A stretch of 64,000 nt of DNA from Lachnospiraceae bacterium (GCA_910575105.1 CAJTDK010000017.1:1-64000), one strand, 5' to 3'; positions 53,057 through 62,994 are shown, counted from the first letter of the stretch. The notes: generated by a model not told the origin, from the sequence alone. Numbers and translations are program-made.

Positions 53057-54406
53057 ATGTTTATACCTGAGAATCACAATTTCGAATCATTCGATAGTCT
53101 CTTGTGGCTTGCAACTCCGACGCCCCATCCAAAATTTGATGGGGCTGGGTATGAGGAACTGGATTACATTAAAGAAGCTTTTGACGATAACTGGCTGAGT
53201 ACGGAAGGTGAAAATATCCGGGTTTCCGAGAAGCTTATATCAGAGAAAATTGGCGTGAAATATGCGGTCGGCTTATCCTGCGGTACGGCGGCACTTCATC
53301 TTGCTATGAAAATTGCGGGGGAAAGATTGTACGGGAAATCAGATCCCGCTAAAGGCGCTCTTTTTGGCCGCAGAGTCTTCTGCTCTGACATGACGTTTGG
53401 CGCCACTGTGAACCCTGTAGTTTACGAGGGTGGCACTCCTGTGTTCATCGACACAGAGTATGACACTTGGAATATGGATCCAATCGCCTTAGAGAAAGCA
53501 TTTGAGATTTATCCGGAAGTAAAGCTCATTGTTGTTGCCCATCTTTATGGCACGCCGGGGAAGATCGACAAAATCAGAGAGATTGCAGATAAGCACGGAG
53601 CGCTGATCGTGGAAGACGCGGCAGAGTCGTTAGGCGCTGCATATAAAGGAAGCAGTACGGGAGATGTCTGGAGACAGACCGGCGCTTTTGGTGATGTTGC
53701 CGTTATCTCCTTTAACGGCAACAAGATTATCACAGGTTCTTCCGGGGGTATGCTGCTGACGGATGATGAAGGAGCAGCCAATAAGGTAAGAAAGTGGGCT
53801 ACACAGTCCCGGGAGGCTGCCTTGTGGTATCAGCATGAGGAACTCGGTTACAACTACCGCATGAGCAATGTAATCGCCGGCATGATTAGGGGGCAGATTC
53901 CGTGGCTTGAAAAGCATATTGAACAGAAGAAGGACGTTTGGGAGAGGTACCGCGAAGGGCTGAAAGGCCTGCCGGTGAAGATGAACCCGATTGACTTTGA
54001 AAAGAGTGTGCCGAACTACTGGCTAAGCTGCCTGCTCATAGATGAAGATGCTATGTGTAAAACGGTAAGAGGAGAATGTGAGGCGTTATATGTTCCTGAA
54101 CATGGGAAGTCCTGTCCGACCGAGATATTGGAAAGATTACTGGAAGTAAAAGCACAGGGCAGACCAATCTGGAAGCCGATGCATATGCAAAGTATATATA
54201 GGATGAACGGTTTCGTTGGTAGAGAGGGCGACGGCAGAGGACGGACGAATGCTTATATTAAAGGCGGTATGGTCGGAAAAGATGGGAAAGCTTTAGATGT
54301 GGGAATGGATATTTTTCACAGAGGGCTGTGCCTGCCCAGTGACAATAAGATGAACGCCGAGCAGCAGGATAGGGTAATTGAAGTGGTTAGGGCGTGCTTT
54401 GAGTAA
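53057..54406 (+). CDS. DegT/DnrJ/EryC1-family nucleotide-sugar aminotransferase (PglE-like)
   Basis: A 449-residue PLP aminotransferase of sugar type. It shows LSCGTAALHLAMK near the N-terminus, DMTFGATVNPVVYEGGTPVF, VEDAAESLGAAYKG, and the PLP lysine in SFNGNKIITGSSGG. ATG 53057 is preceded by GGGAGAGAAG. It should aminate a 4-keto (or 3-keto) nucleotide sugar. With the PglC- and PglD-like genes behind it, the set resembles bacillosamine-type synthesis, but the 4,6-dehydratase (PglF) is not in the window. Confidence 0.9.
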   Translation: MFIPENHNFESFDSLLWLATPTPHPKFDGAGYEELDYIKEAFDDNWLSTEGENIRVSEKLISEKIGVKYAVGLSCGTAALHLAMKIAGERLYGKSDPAKGALFGRRVFCSDMTFGATVNPVVYEGGTPVFIDTEYDTWNMDPIALEKAFEIYPEVKLIVVAHLYGTPGKIDKIREIADKHGALIVEDAAESLGAAYKGSSTGDVWRQTGAFGDVAVISFNGNKIITGSSGGMLLTDDEGAANKVRKWATQSREAALWYQHEELGYNYRMSNVIAGMIRGQIPWLEKHIEQKKDVWERYREGLKGLPVKMNPIDFEKSVPNYWLSCLLIDEDAMCKTVRGECEALYVPEHGKSCPTEILERLLEVKAQGRPIWKPMHMQSIYRMNGFVGREGDGRGRTNAYIKGGMVGKDGKALDVGMDIFHRGLCLPSDNKMNAEQQDRVIEVVRACFE

Positions 54407-54442
54407 GAAAAGGAAATCATATGTTATGGACTTAGACGGAGT

Positions 54443-55249
54443 ATGGAATTTGTGGATAAGAAGAAAATAGCCATGGCAGCTGCGGTCAGAGCAGCTGTTG
54501 GTGTGAACACATGCCAGGGTGGGAAATACATAAAAAAGAAAAAAGAAGAGAACGGGCAGAAGTCAGTCATTCCTCATAAACAAGGATTCTATGAAAAGTA
54601 CATAAAGCGTCCGTTGGACATTGTCTGCTCAGCGATGGCTTTGATTCTTCTTTCGCCTATAATGCTTGTTACCGCATTAAAGGTGCATTTTGATGTCGGG
54701 ACGCCAGTGTTATTTAGTCAAAGGCGGATTGGAAAAAACAATGAGGAGTTTAATCTGCTGAAATTCCGGTCTATGACTGAGGATAGAGATGATAATGGAA
54801 TTTATTTGCCGGATTCAGAGCGGATAACAAAATTTGGCCAAATTATCCGTACTATGTCAATTGATGAATTGCCAAGTCTTTTCAATATTATTAAAGGAGA
54901 CATGAGCATTATCGGACCTAGGCCTTTGCCTGTACGTTATTTAGACAGGTACACAAAACAACAGCTGCGCAGGCATGAGGTACGGCCGGGTTTATCCTGC
55001 CCGTCTATAATTGATGGCAGGAACGATCAGGCATGGGAAAAACAATTTGAAGGTGATATTTGGTATGTAGATCATGTCAGTTTCCTGGTTGACCTAAAAT
55101 GTATAATTGGGACGGTAAGGATTGTATTGTCGCATAAAGGTGCGACTGCAAGTGACGGCGGCAGTCGTGGAGAATTTATAGGGACTGCAAGTGTAGATGA
55201 TTTGATGGCAGATTCAGAAGGAAATTACATGAAGATTGAAAATGGATGA
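54443..55249 (+). CDS. Sugar-1-phosphate transferase to polyprenyl phosphate (PglC/WcaJ type)
   Basis: A 268-residue bacterial sugar transferase (PF02397). The core begins YIKRPLDIVCSAMALILLSP (a re-entrant membrane helix) and carries FSQRRIGKNNEEFNLLKFRS, SIDELPSLFNIIKGDMSI and GPRPLPVRYLDRY, including the catalytic Asp-Glu of the DE-L motif. It transfers the first sugar phosphate to the lipid carrier. Only one membrane segment is present, as in PglC. The first 50 residues are basic and atypical, and the start is uncertain because GGAGT lies directly against ATG 54443. Confidence 0.9.
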   Translation: MEFVDKKKIAMAAAVRAAVGVNTCQGGKYIKKKKEENGQKSVIPHKQGFYEKYIKRPLDIVCSAMALILLSPIMLVTALKVHFDVGTPVLFSQRRIGKNNEEFNLLKFRSMTEDRDDNGIYLPDSERITKFGQIIRTMSIDELPSLFNIIKGDMSIIGPRPLPVRYLDRYTKQQLRRHEVRPGLSCPSIIDGRNDQAWEKQFEGDIWYVDHVSFLVDLKCIIGTVRIVLSHKGATASDGGSRGEFIGTASVDDLMADSEGNYMKIENG

Positions 55250-55259
55250 GGAGTGCTAA

Positions 55260-55892
55260 ATGAAGAAATTATTTATTATCGGTGCAGGCGGATTCGGCAG
55301 AGAACTCCTGCAATGGGTAAAAGATATCAATAAAGCAGAAGTTGCTTGGGATATTCAGGGTTTTATTGACGATGACCTGAACGCACTGGACGGCGTAGAG
55401 TGCGATTATTCTGTGGTTGGAAAACTTTCAGACTGTCAGCCGAAAGAGGATGAATACTATGCGTTGGCAATTGCTAATCCTGCGGCAAAAGAAAAAATTG
55501 TGGATCAGATGGAACAGAGGAATATGAAGTTTGCATCTATCATTCATCCGACAGCTATTTTGACGGCATACAGCCATTACGGGGAAGGGCTTATTATGTT
55601 TCCTTATGCTAAATTGTCGGTAAATTCCACCGTGGGGAAGCATGTAACAATTATGTCTTCTGGCGTCGGTCATGATATTAAGGTGGGAGATTATTGTACA
55701 TTGTGTGGGAATGTCACTGTCATAAGAAATGTTGTGATTGGCGATAGGACCTACATAGCCAGCAACGTGGCTCTGAATGCAGATGTACACGTTGGAAATG
55801 ATTGCTATATCGGGATGGGAAGTATGGTAGTGAAAGACATTCCAGATAACAGCAAAACATTTTGTAATCCAGCGAGAATTTTGCCGCAGTAA
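55260..55892 (+). CDS. PglD/NeuD-type sugar N- or O-acetyltransferase
   Basis: A 210-residue protein with a small Rossmann-like N-terminal domain (KKLFIIGAGGFGRELLQWV) and a left-handed beta-helix of hexapeptide repeats (IMSSGVGHDIKVGDYCTLCG, MGSMVVKDIPDNSK). This matches the PglD family, which acetylates the 4-amino group of UDP-amino sugars. GAGGAG precedes the ATG, 10 bases after the sugar transferase. Together with the aminotransferase it would give an acetamido-trideoxy sugar as the first residue of the glycan. Confidence 0.9.
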   Translation: MKKLFIIGAGGFGRELLQWVKDINKAEVAWDIQGFIDDDLNALDGVECDYSVVGKLSDCQPKEDEYYALAIANPAAKEKIVDQMEQRNMKFASIIHPTAILTAYSHYGEGLIMFPYAKLSVNSTVGKHVTIMSSGVGHDIKVGDYCTLCGNVTVIRNVVIGDRTYIASNVALNADVHVGNDCYIGMGSMVVKDIPDNSKTFCNPARILPQ

Positions 55893-55910
55893 GAATATAG
55901 TCATTCAGAA

Positions 55911-56574
55911 ATGAGGATTATATGCGGCGGGAATTTGCAGAGAAATGATGTTTTAGATGAAAGTGAAATAGAAATTATGGATAGGAAGCGGCTGTATCAA
56001 ACACTTATGATAAATGTGTTGGGAGGGGGGCAGACAGACTGATTGGTTAAAAAAACATCGCGTCTTTCATCGTATGGGCGAAAATTGTGATTTTAATATG
56101 CATTTGATTCCTTTATACCCTAGATTAATCAGTTTTGGTAATAATGTTAATGTTGCTTCAGGTGTCAAATTCCATACGCATGATGGGGTGAATAACCTAT
56201 TAAACAAAATGACTACCTATGTCCCTAAAAGAGTAGAAAGCAGAAGAGGAACGTTTCAGGAAGGAATTGGATGTATTGAAATAGGTGATAACGTTTCTAT
56301 TGGAAGCGGAGCAATTATTAGCTATGGCGTGCATATTGGTAACAATGTAATTGTTTCTGCCGGAAGTATAGTGATCAAAGATATTCCAGATAACTGTGTT
56401 GTCAGAGGCGTTCCAGCGGAGGTTGTTTGCAGCTTTGATGCTTATGTACGAATTAGAGCTTCAAAGAAATATTTCCCGCCGGAAATACGGCATCAGATGG
56501 GACGGACGATTAGTAAAGAATTAGAAGAATATCTATGGTCAGATTTCAAACAGAAGCATTTAAAGCAAGGCTAA
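55911..56574 (+). pseudogene. Hexapeptide acyltransferase, frame interrupted at a G-tract
   Basis: A frame from ATG 55911 (… EIEIMDRKRLYQTLMINVLG) runs into GGGAGGGGGG at 56021-56030 and stops at 56040-56042. A second frame over the same tract continues QTDWLKKHRVFHRMGENCDF and gives an intact left-handed beta-helix (NNVNVASGVKFHTHDG, IGDNVSIGSGAIISYGVHIG, IVIKDIPDNCVVRGVPAEVV) to 56574. Removing one G fuses them smoothly. The downstream frame has only an ATG at 56014 before the tract. It is either phase-variable or broken; expected to O-acetylate a glycan sugar. Confidence 0.65.
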
Positions 56575-56590
56575 TTTAAGGGAGAGCAAA

Positions 56591-56836
56591 ATGATGATTA
56601 AAAATTTTATATTAAACTATATTCAGAGGGAATATGCACTTTCGGAAAATATAGATCTGGATACATTCAACTATATAAAGACAGGGTATGTTGATTCAAT
56701 AGGACTCGTACAGTTTATCGTAACATTAGAGGAAGAGTTCAATGTTGAGATCACAGATGAAGAGTTAGCGGACGAGAGATACCAGATTCTTGGTGAAATG
56801 ATAAAGCTGATAGAAAGTAAGGCTTCTGCAAAGTAA
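56591..56836 (+). CDS. Acyl carrier protein
   Basis: An 81-residue acyl carrier protein. The phosphopantetheine serine is in TGYVDSIGLVQFI at about residue 36, followed by LEEEFNVEITDEEL, the acidic recognition helix. GGGAGAGC precedes the ATG. It differs from housekeeping AcpP and sits directly before an AMP-forming ligase, so it probably carries a dedicated acyl or aminoacyl group used to decorate the glycan. Confidence 0.92.
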   Translation: MMIKNFILNYIQREYALSENIDLDTFNYIKTGYVDSIGLVQFIVTLEEEFNVEITDEELADERYQILGEMIKLIESKASAK

Positions 56837-56906
56837 AAAATTAAATTTTTTAAAAATAAAAACGGAACATTTCTATAAGAGTTAAGAAAAAATCAGGAGG
56901 GAATAT

Positions 56907-58448
56907 ATGGGTATCGCTAGTAAATTAGATACGGTTGCTGGACGATTTTATAAGAATGTGAACCGAGTGCCTGATAAGGAGGCAATCTGGTGTGATGGTG
57001 AAAAGATGACTTATAGACAGTTGGGTGATTTTGTTTCCCGGTATGCGAATTATCTGGTTTCGCATGGTGTGAAACGCGGAGATATCATCGGAATACCCAT
57101 GAATAACAGCATTGAGTCAGTAGCGCTTATTATGGCTGCGGCCAGCATAGGTGCAGGACTTGCACCGATAAACCCTACGATATCTGTAGACCAAGTGGAT
57201 ACAGCATTTCGATCCGGAAAGGCAAAACACCTCATTGCCAGGAGCGCATTTTATAGGCAGATTGCTGGTAGGAGTATGGAGTATCTTAACGGACTCAAGC
57301 TTTGTCTGGATAAGAAAATAGATGGTGCGGATTCGATGGAAGATGTTAAAAGTCAGAGTACTGTCAGACCATCACTTGAAGAAATTGATGGGTCAGAAAC
57401 GCTGATTCTTACGATGACTTCCGGATCTACAGGCGATCCGAAACCAATTGAATTAACACAGAACAATAAACTGAAGAGAGCCGATGCGCATGTCCGCCTG
57501 TATTCAATAACAGAAAATGACCGCATTCTGGCAGCTACGCCGCTTTATCATTCTCTTGCGGAAAGGCTTGTAATCCTTCCGCTATTGATTGGTGCGACGT
57601 CTATTCTCCTTCCGCGTTTTACGCCTCAAATATGGATGAACTGTGTCGAGCAGCAGAAAGTGACGTTTACGATTGTGGTGTCGGCACAGTTAAGCCAGAT
57701 GGTGCAGCTGATGTCCAGCCCATTTGCACCTGATCTTTCCACTATGAGGTCGATTGTATCGTCTTCTGCTTTACTGGAATCTCATGTAAGGGCGGAACTT
57801 ATTGATAAGCTGAGATGTGACTTCAACGAGATGTATGGAACGAGTGAATGCTCAACAATTACAAGCATTAATTTTCATGAAGCGGCGCATAAAACTAATT
57901 CCGTGGGAAAACCGCTTCCTGAAGCGAAGATCAGGATCCTAAAAGATAATGATACTGAGACAGAGATCGGGGAAATAGGTGAGATAGCCTGCAAAACGGA
58001 GCTTATCTTTAATGGATATTATGGCATGCCTGAGATGACGGAGAAAACCTTTACAAAAGAAGGGTATTTTAAGACCGGAGATCTTGGCAGGGTCGATGAA
58101 GACGGTTATCTGTATTTTTGCGGTCGAAAGAAAGAAATTATTATTACTGGTGGCATCAATGTGTATCCGAAGGATGTGGAGAGTGCAGTTCTAACTTTAC
58201 CGGAGGTTAAAGAGTGTGCGGCGTTCCCTTATTTAGATGAACGCCTTGGAGAAATTGTTGCTCTTGCGGTCGTATGTAAAGATGGACAGCAGCTTACAAA
58301 ACGTGCGGTTCAGTTCTGCTGTGCGAAAAAGCTGGCTGATTTCCAACAGCCGCACAAGGTGTTTTTTCTGAAAGAACTCCCTAAAAACGCGATGGGAAAA
58401 CTTACGAAAAACAAGCTTCCGGAAGCTGTTGCCGGAATGCAAGGATAG
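56907..58448 (+). CDS. AMP-forming acyl-CoA/ACP synthetase
   Basis: A 513-residue adenylate-forming ligase. The motifs are LTMTSGSTGDPKPIELT (P-loop), YGTSECSTIT, YFKTGDLGRVDEDGYLYFCG, the hinge GRKKEIIITGGINVYP and the catalytic lysine in PKNAMGKLTK. It activates a carboxylic acid as adenylate and most likely loads it on the adjacent carrier protein. The substrate cannot be told; the DAHP synthase nearby makes an aromatic acid worth considering. ATCAGGAGGG precedes the ATG. Confidence 0.93.
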   Translation: MGIASKLDTVAGRFYKNVNRVPDKEAIWCDGEKMTYRQLGDFVSRYANYLVSHGVKRGDIIGIPMNNSIESVALIMAAASIGAGLAPINPTISVDQVDTAFRSGKAKHLIARSAFYRQIAGRSMEYLNGLKLCLDKKIDGADSMEDVKSQSTVRPSLEEIDGSETLILTMTSGSTGDPKPIELTQNNKLKRADAHVRLYSITENDRILAATPLYHSLAERLVILPLLIGATSILLPRFTPQIWMNCVEQQKVTFTIVVSAQLSQMVQLMSSPFAPDLSTMRSIVSSSALLESHVRAELIDKLRCDFNEMYGTSECSTITSINFHEAAHKTNSVGKPLPEAKIRILKDNDTETEIGEIGEIACKTELIFNGYYGMPEMTEKTFTKEGYFKTGDLGRVDEDGYLYFCGRKKEIIITGGINVYPKDVESAVLTLPEVKECAAFPYLDERLGEIVALAVVCKDGQQLTKRAVQFCCAKKLADFQQPHKVFFLKELPKNAMGKLTKNKLPEAVAGMQG

Positions 58449-58589
58449 AAAGATGGAACCAGGAGAATATATTTCAAATGAACTTTAGAAAGAATACTCC
58501 TTTAAAGAAGGGAGAGACGCAGCTTCGACCGTCATTTTTGACTATATCGTTCTATCCAGTTGGAGGTGTCACGAGAGGAAAGGAATAAT

Positions 58590-59783
58590 ATGAAAAATAC
58601 TGTAACATTAGGAATGGCCGGTGCCGGAAGGGGAACGGAACTTCATATGGGCGGATACGATCATGTACACGGGATCATGATAAGATATAAAACAATTTTT
58701 GCGCGCAGGCAGGAACAGCTGGATGATGCAAAAGAAAAGTATGGGTTTGAGCAGACGGCTAGAGATTTTGGAGAGCTTCTGAATGATCCGGAAATAGATG
58801 TCATAGATATTTGCACACCGCCGTATCTGCATAAGGACATGATTATCAAGACGCTGCATGCAGGAAAACATGTTATCTGTGAGAAACCGCTTACGGGATA
58901 TTTTGGCGATGGGACTGAAAAAGGACCTGTTGGGTTCAGTTCCAAAGAAAAGATGTTTCATGAATGCTTAAAAGACCTCGATGAGATTGAGACTGCGATT
59001 AAGGAATCAGGGAAGATGTTCATGTATGCAGAGAACTTTGTCTATGCTCCGGCAATCCAGAAAGCGGCCGAGATTGTTACAGCAAAGAAAAGCCGCATTC
59101 TTTACATGAAAGGCGAAGAGAGCCTGAAAGGTTCCAGTTCCCATGTGGCTGGTGAATGGGATAAAACGGGAGGAGGAACGTTAGTAAGAACGGGATCGCA
59201 TCCTCTTTCTGCTATTTTGTGGCTTAAGCATCAGGAGTCACTGGCTCATAAAATTAAAATTGATGCAAAAAGTGTACTGGCGGATATCACACAGGTTACA
59301 AACAACCTTACGGAGTATGAGCACAGGCACATTGCGGCCCGCCCACATGACGTAGAAGATACCAGTACGGTTATTATTGAATTTACGGATGGAACCAGGG
59401 CGTGTGTGATTGCGAATGACACGCTTCTAGGCGGAAGCAGGAACTGTGTGGAATTATATTGCAATGATGCCGCCATGAACTGTACATTGACACTGAATAA
59501 CTTGATGAGTACATATCTTTTGGATGAAGATGGGATGGAAAATGTGGGAATTTCTGAAATGCTTCCTGCAAAGACAGGATGGAATAATCCATTTGTTTCA
59601 GATGAAGTCATCCGTGGGTACCGGAATGAAATTCAGGATTTCATGGAAAGTATTGTATATCACCGCAAGCCAATGTCCGAGTTTGGCCTGGCAAAAGAAA
59701 CGACACTGGTTCTGTATGCGGCTTATCTGTCAAATGAAAAAGGAAAGCGTATCAATCTGACAGATGAGCAAAAGCGTAGATAA
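58590..59783 (+). CDS. Gfo/Idh/MocA-family sugar oxidoreductase
   Basis: A 397-residue NAD(P)-dependent oxidoreductase: VTLGMAGAGRGTELHMGGYD (dinucleotide fold), DVIDICTPPYLHKDMIIKTL, the catalytic lysine in GKHVICEKPLTG, and a C-terminal beta-sheet domain with GTLVRTGSHPLSAI. ATG 58590 follows AGAGGAAAGG. Such enzymes oxidise sugar hydroxyls (often C3) of nucleotide sugars or inositols. In the locus it could prepare a 3-keto sugar for the aminotransferase. Confidence 0.9.
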   Translation: MKNTVTLGMAGAGRGTELHMGGYDHVHGIMIRYKTIFARRQEQLDDAKEKYGFEQTARDFGELLNDPEIDVIDICTPPYLHKDMIIKTLHAGKHVICEKPLTGYFGDGTEKGPVGFSSKEKMFHECLKDLDEIETAIKESGKMFMYAENFVYAPAIQKAAEIVTAKKSRILYMKGEESLKGSSSHVAGEWDKTGGGTLVRTGSHPLSAILWLKHQESLAHKIKIDAKSVLADITQVTNNLTEYEHRHIAARPHDVEDTSTVIIEFTDGTRACVIANDTLLGGSRNCVELYCNDAAMNCTLTLNNLMSTYLLDEDGMENVGISEMLPAKTGWNNPFVSDEVIRGYRNEIQDFMESIVYHRKPMSEFGLAKETTLVLYAAYLSNEKGKRINLTDEQKRR

Positions 59784-59835
59784 CAAATGAACGTTTAAGA
59801 AATCAATCTGCCCGAGAGGGTAAGGAGAAAAATGA

Positions 59836-60666
59836 GTGAAAGATTTAAAGTACACGTCCATAACTGATGAAATGGATTGTAAAAGAGATAAGACAGAAAT
59901 TAAGATTGGTGATATTATCGTCGGAAAGGATTTCTGTGTGATTGCCGGTCCCTGCAGCGTAGAGGCACAGGAACAGATATTGAAGGCGGCTTTGGCAGTG
60001 AAAAAAGCGGGAGCGAATATTCTAAGAGGCGGTGCATATAAGCCTCGTACTTCTCCATATTCTTTTCAGGGATTAGGCAAGGTGGGATTGAAATACCTAT
60101 ATGATGCCGGAAAGCAAGCAGGACTTCCAATAATCACTGAAGTAGTGGATACAAGGGATGTCTATCTGGTAGCGGAGTATGCGGATGTTCTTCAGATTGG
60201 AGCGAGAAACGCACAAAATTTTTCGCTTCTTACGGAAGTTGGGAGGGCAGGAAAGCCGGTACTGTTAAAACGGGGGATGAATTCGACGATAGAGGAGTGG
60301 CTGAACTGTGCGGAATATATCCTGGAGCAAGGGAATCCTAAGGTTATTCTGTGTGAACGAGGTATCCGAACGTATGAAACCTACACACGAAATACATTAG
60401 ATTTGAGCGCTGTTGCAGCTGTAAAGAACTTATCCCATCTTCCTGTCTTTGTTGACCCATCACATGCTACCGGACGAAGAGAAATGATCCGGCCGATGTC
60501 GCTGAGCGCAATCATTGCTGGATGTGATGGACTTGAAATAGAAGTGCATCCAGATCCAAAGACTGCATTGTCGGATGCAGAGCAGCAGCTTTTACCGGGA
60601 CAGTTCGAAGCGCTTATGGAGGATGTCAGAATGACATTGGAGTTTAGAGACAGACTGAAAAAATGA
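59836..60666 (+). CDS. 3-Deoxy-7-phosphoheptulonate (DAHP) synthase, AroG(Q)/KdsA-fold type
   Basis: A 276-residue class I-beta DAHP synthase without a regulatory domain: [71 protein letters not shown] and DPSHATGRR. It joins phosphoenolpyruvate and erythrose 4-phosphate at the entry to the shikimate route. GTG 59836 is ten bases from AAGGAG; ATG 59869 is the alternative. Its place inside a glycan locus, unlinked to other aro genes, is odd and suggests a dedicated supply of a shikimate-derived unit. Confidence 0.92.
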   Translation: MKDLKYTSITDEMDCKRDKTEIKIGDIIVGKDFCVIAGPCSVEAQEQILKAALAVKKAGANILRGGAYKPRTSPYSFQGLGKVGLKYLYDAGKQAGLPIITEVVDTRDVYLVAEYADVLQIGARNAQNFSLLTEVGRAGKPVLLKRGMNSTIEEWLNCAEYILEQGNPKVILCERGIRTYETYTRNTLDLSAVAAVKNLSHLPVFVDPSHATGRREMIRPMSLSAIIAGCDGLEIEVHPDPKTALSDAEQQLLPGQFEALMEDVRMTLEFRDRLKK

Positions 60667-60694
60667 AACATAAAAATGAAGCGAGAGATGACAC

Positions 60695-61804
60695 ATGAAC
60701 AGACTTTTAGTTTTAGGGCTTGTTGGAACGAATATTGGCGGTATTGAAACATTTCTGTTAAATATGAATGACGCAATGGATAAAGAATATATTTTTGATT
60801 ATGTTATTGAAGAAAAAAAGTGTATTCATCTTTCCCGAATCAATAATAGAGGAGGAAAAGTCTATAAAATCCCAAATAGAAAGTTTCAGCCATTTGGAAA
60901 TGCCATAGGGTTTTACAAACTTATAAAATTATATAATTACAAAACTGTGTACTTCAATGTTTCTTCGCTTAGTTGGATTGCATTAGAGATAATAGCTCTT
61001 TTTTGCGGACTGAGAGTTATCGTACATTCACATAATGCTGGATTCATTGACGCAAATAGTAGTTTTGCATACAAAGTAATGAATTCGGTTAATAGAGTAA
61101 TCATAAATAATATAGGGATAGAAAAATTGGCTTGTTCTGATTATGCTGCACAATTTATGTTTGGGAAACGTAAAGATTATTTGGTTATAAATAATGGGAT
61201 TTTTGCAGATAAATTTGTTTATCGTGAAGATAAAAGGAAGAAGTGGAGAAATATATATGGATTACAGAATGATTTGGTAATTGGTTTCACGGGCCGCTTG
61301 GAATACCAGAAAAACCCGATATTTGCTATTGACATATTTTACGAAATGCGGAAAAGAAAAAAGTGCAAATTCCTAATAGTCGGTGATGGGGCGCTGGCAA
61401 ATAAGGTCAAATTCTATGCAAAAAAACTGGGTTTGAGCCAGGATGTTATATTTGTTGGGAATACAATGTATGTCAATGAATTGTATAGTGCAATGGATTT
61501 CTTCCTGTTTCCATCAAAGAATGAAGGGCTTGGAATTGTTCTTATTGAAGCGCAGGCAAATGGATTACAAGGAATAACTTCTGATGGTGTGGTTCCTGGT
61601 GAAGCCTTTCTCACTGATTTAATTGAAAAAGAATCATTATCAAAATCTTCACGTGAGTGGGCAGACCATTGTTGGAAGATGATAGAGAAAAAAACTGCAA
61701 TAGACAGATGCTCATATAATTTAAAGGTAGTACAAAGGGGTTTTGATATCGGAAAAGAATCAAGAAGACTTCAAAAAATTTTATTTGATGTAAGAGAACA
61801 ATGA
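60695..61804 (+). CDS. Glycosyltransferase, GT4 type
   Basis: A 369-residue GT-B glycosyltransferase. It starts LLVLGLVGTNIGGIETFLLN, has VIVHSHNAGF, IGFTGRLEYQKNP at the start of the second domain, and the nucleotide-sugar site SKNEGLGIVLIEAQANGLQG (E-x7-E type). It adds a sugar to the lipid-linked chain on the inner face of the membrane. From here the sequence is distinctly richer in A+T. Its stop overlaps the next start (ATGA). Confidence 0.92.
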   Translation: MNRLLVLGLVGTNIGGIETFLLNMNDAMDKEYIFDYVIEEKKCIHLSRINNRGGKVYKIPNRKFQPFGNAIGFYKLIKLYNYKTVYFNVSSLSWIALEIIALFCGLRVIVHSHNAGFIDANSSFAYKVMNSVNRVIINNIGIEKLACSDYAAQFMFGKRKDYLVINNGIFADKFVYREDKRKKWRNIYGLQNDLVIGFTGRLEYQKNPIFAIDIFYEMRKRKKCKFLIVGDGALANKVKFYAKKLGLSQDVIFVGNTMYVNELYSAMDFFLFPSKNEGLGIVLIEAQANGLQGITSDGVVPGEAFLTDLIEKESLSKSSREWADHCWKMIEKKTAIDRCSYNLKVVQRGFDIGKESRRLQKILFDVREQ

Positions 61805-62994
61805 AAAAATTTAAGACAAAGCTAACATTTAAAATTATATATGCAGTTGGGTTTGCATTGCTTCCAGTCTTTTGGACATGGCGATTTTTGTTTACAGAAA
61901 TGTCGGTAAGTTATGTTGTTATTTCTGTTCTGACGATTATAGCAATGATTAAGCTTATAGGGAAAAAAATTCTGAAAAAAGATATATTAGGTGTTTATAT
62001 CTTTTTTATATATTATTTGTTTCGCGCAGAGGGGGATTACTTTCATTACTTGCTATTTAGCGCGATTATAATAGTTAATATTTTAGCTTTTTATCATCAT
62101 ATTGAGGATGTTGCTGTATTGCGGCAAACGATAATGGGAGTTTCATTTTTGGCGTCTTTTATCGTTATTTTACAAAATTTCATACATTTTACTTTGGGTA
62201 TTCATGTTCAAGTTTTGTTTCCACAACTTGCATTGTCAGGTTCGTCGGGTTATGCATCTCTCTGGAGTACAGGATATGCCATTGGATCAAGCTATTACAG
62301 GGCAAGCGCTTTTTTTCCTGAACCATCTCATATGTGCCAGTATTGTTTTATCGGTCTGCTAATTGCTTTGTATGGATGGGCGAAAGAAGGAAAAAAAATA
62401 AACACGGCGGCAATTATAACTATTGGAATGATTTTAGCAACCTCGAGTATGGGCATATTATTGGCAATTGCTTGTTGGGTGTGGGGAATATTTGTGCGAG
62501 GAGATAAGGTGATCATCCGACGAATGCTGAATGTTGTTTTTGGGGGTGGATTGCTTGTTGTTGTTATATTTATATTCTATAAGTTAAAGCTATTTAATAT
62601 TTATTTTATGCTGGGGAGAATATTTGGAGAAGTTGAAGGCTATAATGCGGTAGCCGGACGTAATTTCGCGGACGGATATTATTTGACAGGTTTGAATTTT
62701 CAGCAGCAGCTATATGGATTTGGCTTAGTGAATAGACCGGATGTTTATATGGTTGGAATGTCTGGGTTTCGTTACACGATTGGACTGGTAGGAGCCGCAT
62801 TGTTTATTATAATGAATTTAATTTCTGTACGAAGAATTCAAAATATTTCAACTGCAATTGCAATCGCTTTTGTGGCAATTACATTTGGTGCCCAGACGAA
62901 TCAATTATCGGCTTTGGTATTTTATCTTCCATTGGCTTATTCACAAACGAAACAGAGTACTGAAGAGAAGCGGAGGCGGAATTTTGAAAAATAA
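61801..62994 (+). CDS. Wzy-like polysaccharide polymerase (O-antigen ligase/polymerase type membrane protein)
   Basis: A 397-residue protein with about ten hydrophobic helices and a larger outside loop around residues 255-320 (AGRNFADGYYLTGLNFQQQL). The mid-protein SAFFPEPSHMCQY is a feature seen in Wzy-type polymerases. Sequence is poorly conserved in this class, so topology and position between glycosyltransferases carry the assignment. The ATG overlaps the previous stop by four bases. Confidence 0.8.
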   Translation: MKKFKTKLTFKIIYAVGFALLPVFWTWRFLFTEMSVSYVVISVLTIIAMIKLIGKKILKKDILGVYIFFIYYLFRAEGDYFHYLLFSAIIIVNILAFYHHIEDVAVLRQTIMGVSFLASFIVILQNFIHFTLGIHVQVLFPQLALSGSSGYASLWSTGYAIGSSYYRASAFFPEPSHMCQYCFIGLLIALYGWAKEGKKINTAAIITIGMILATSSMGILLAIACWVWGIFVRGDKVIIRRMLNVVFGGGLLVVVIFIFYKLKLFNIYFMLGRIFGEVEGYNAVAGRNFADGYYLTGLNFQQQLYGFGLVNRPDVYMVGMSGFRYTIGLVGAALFIIMNLISVRRIQNISTAIAIAFVAITFGAQTNQLSALVFYLPLAYSQTKQSTEEKRRRNFEK

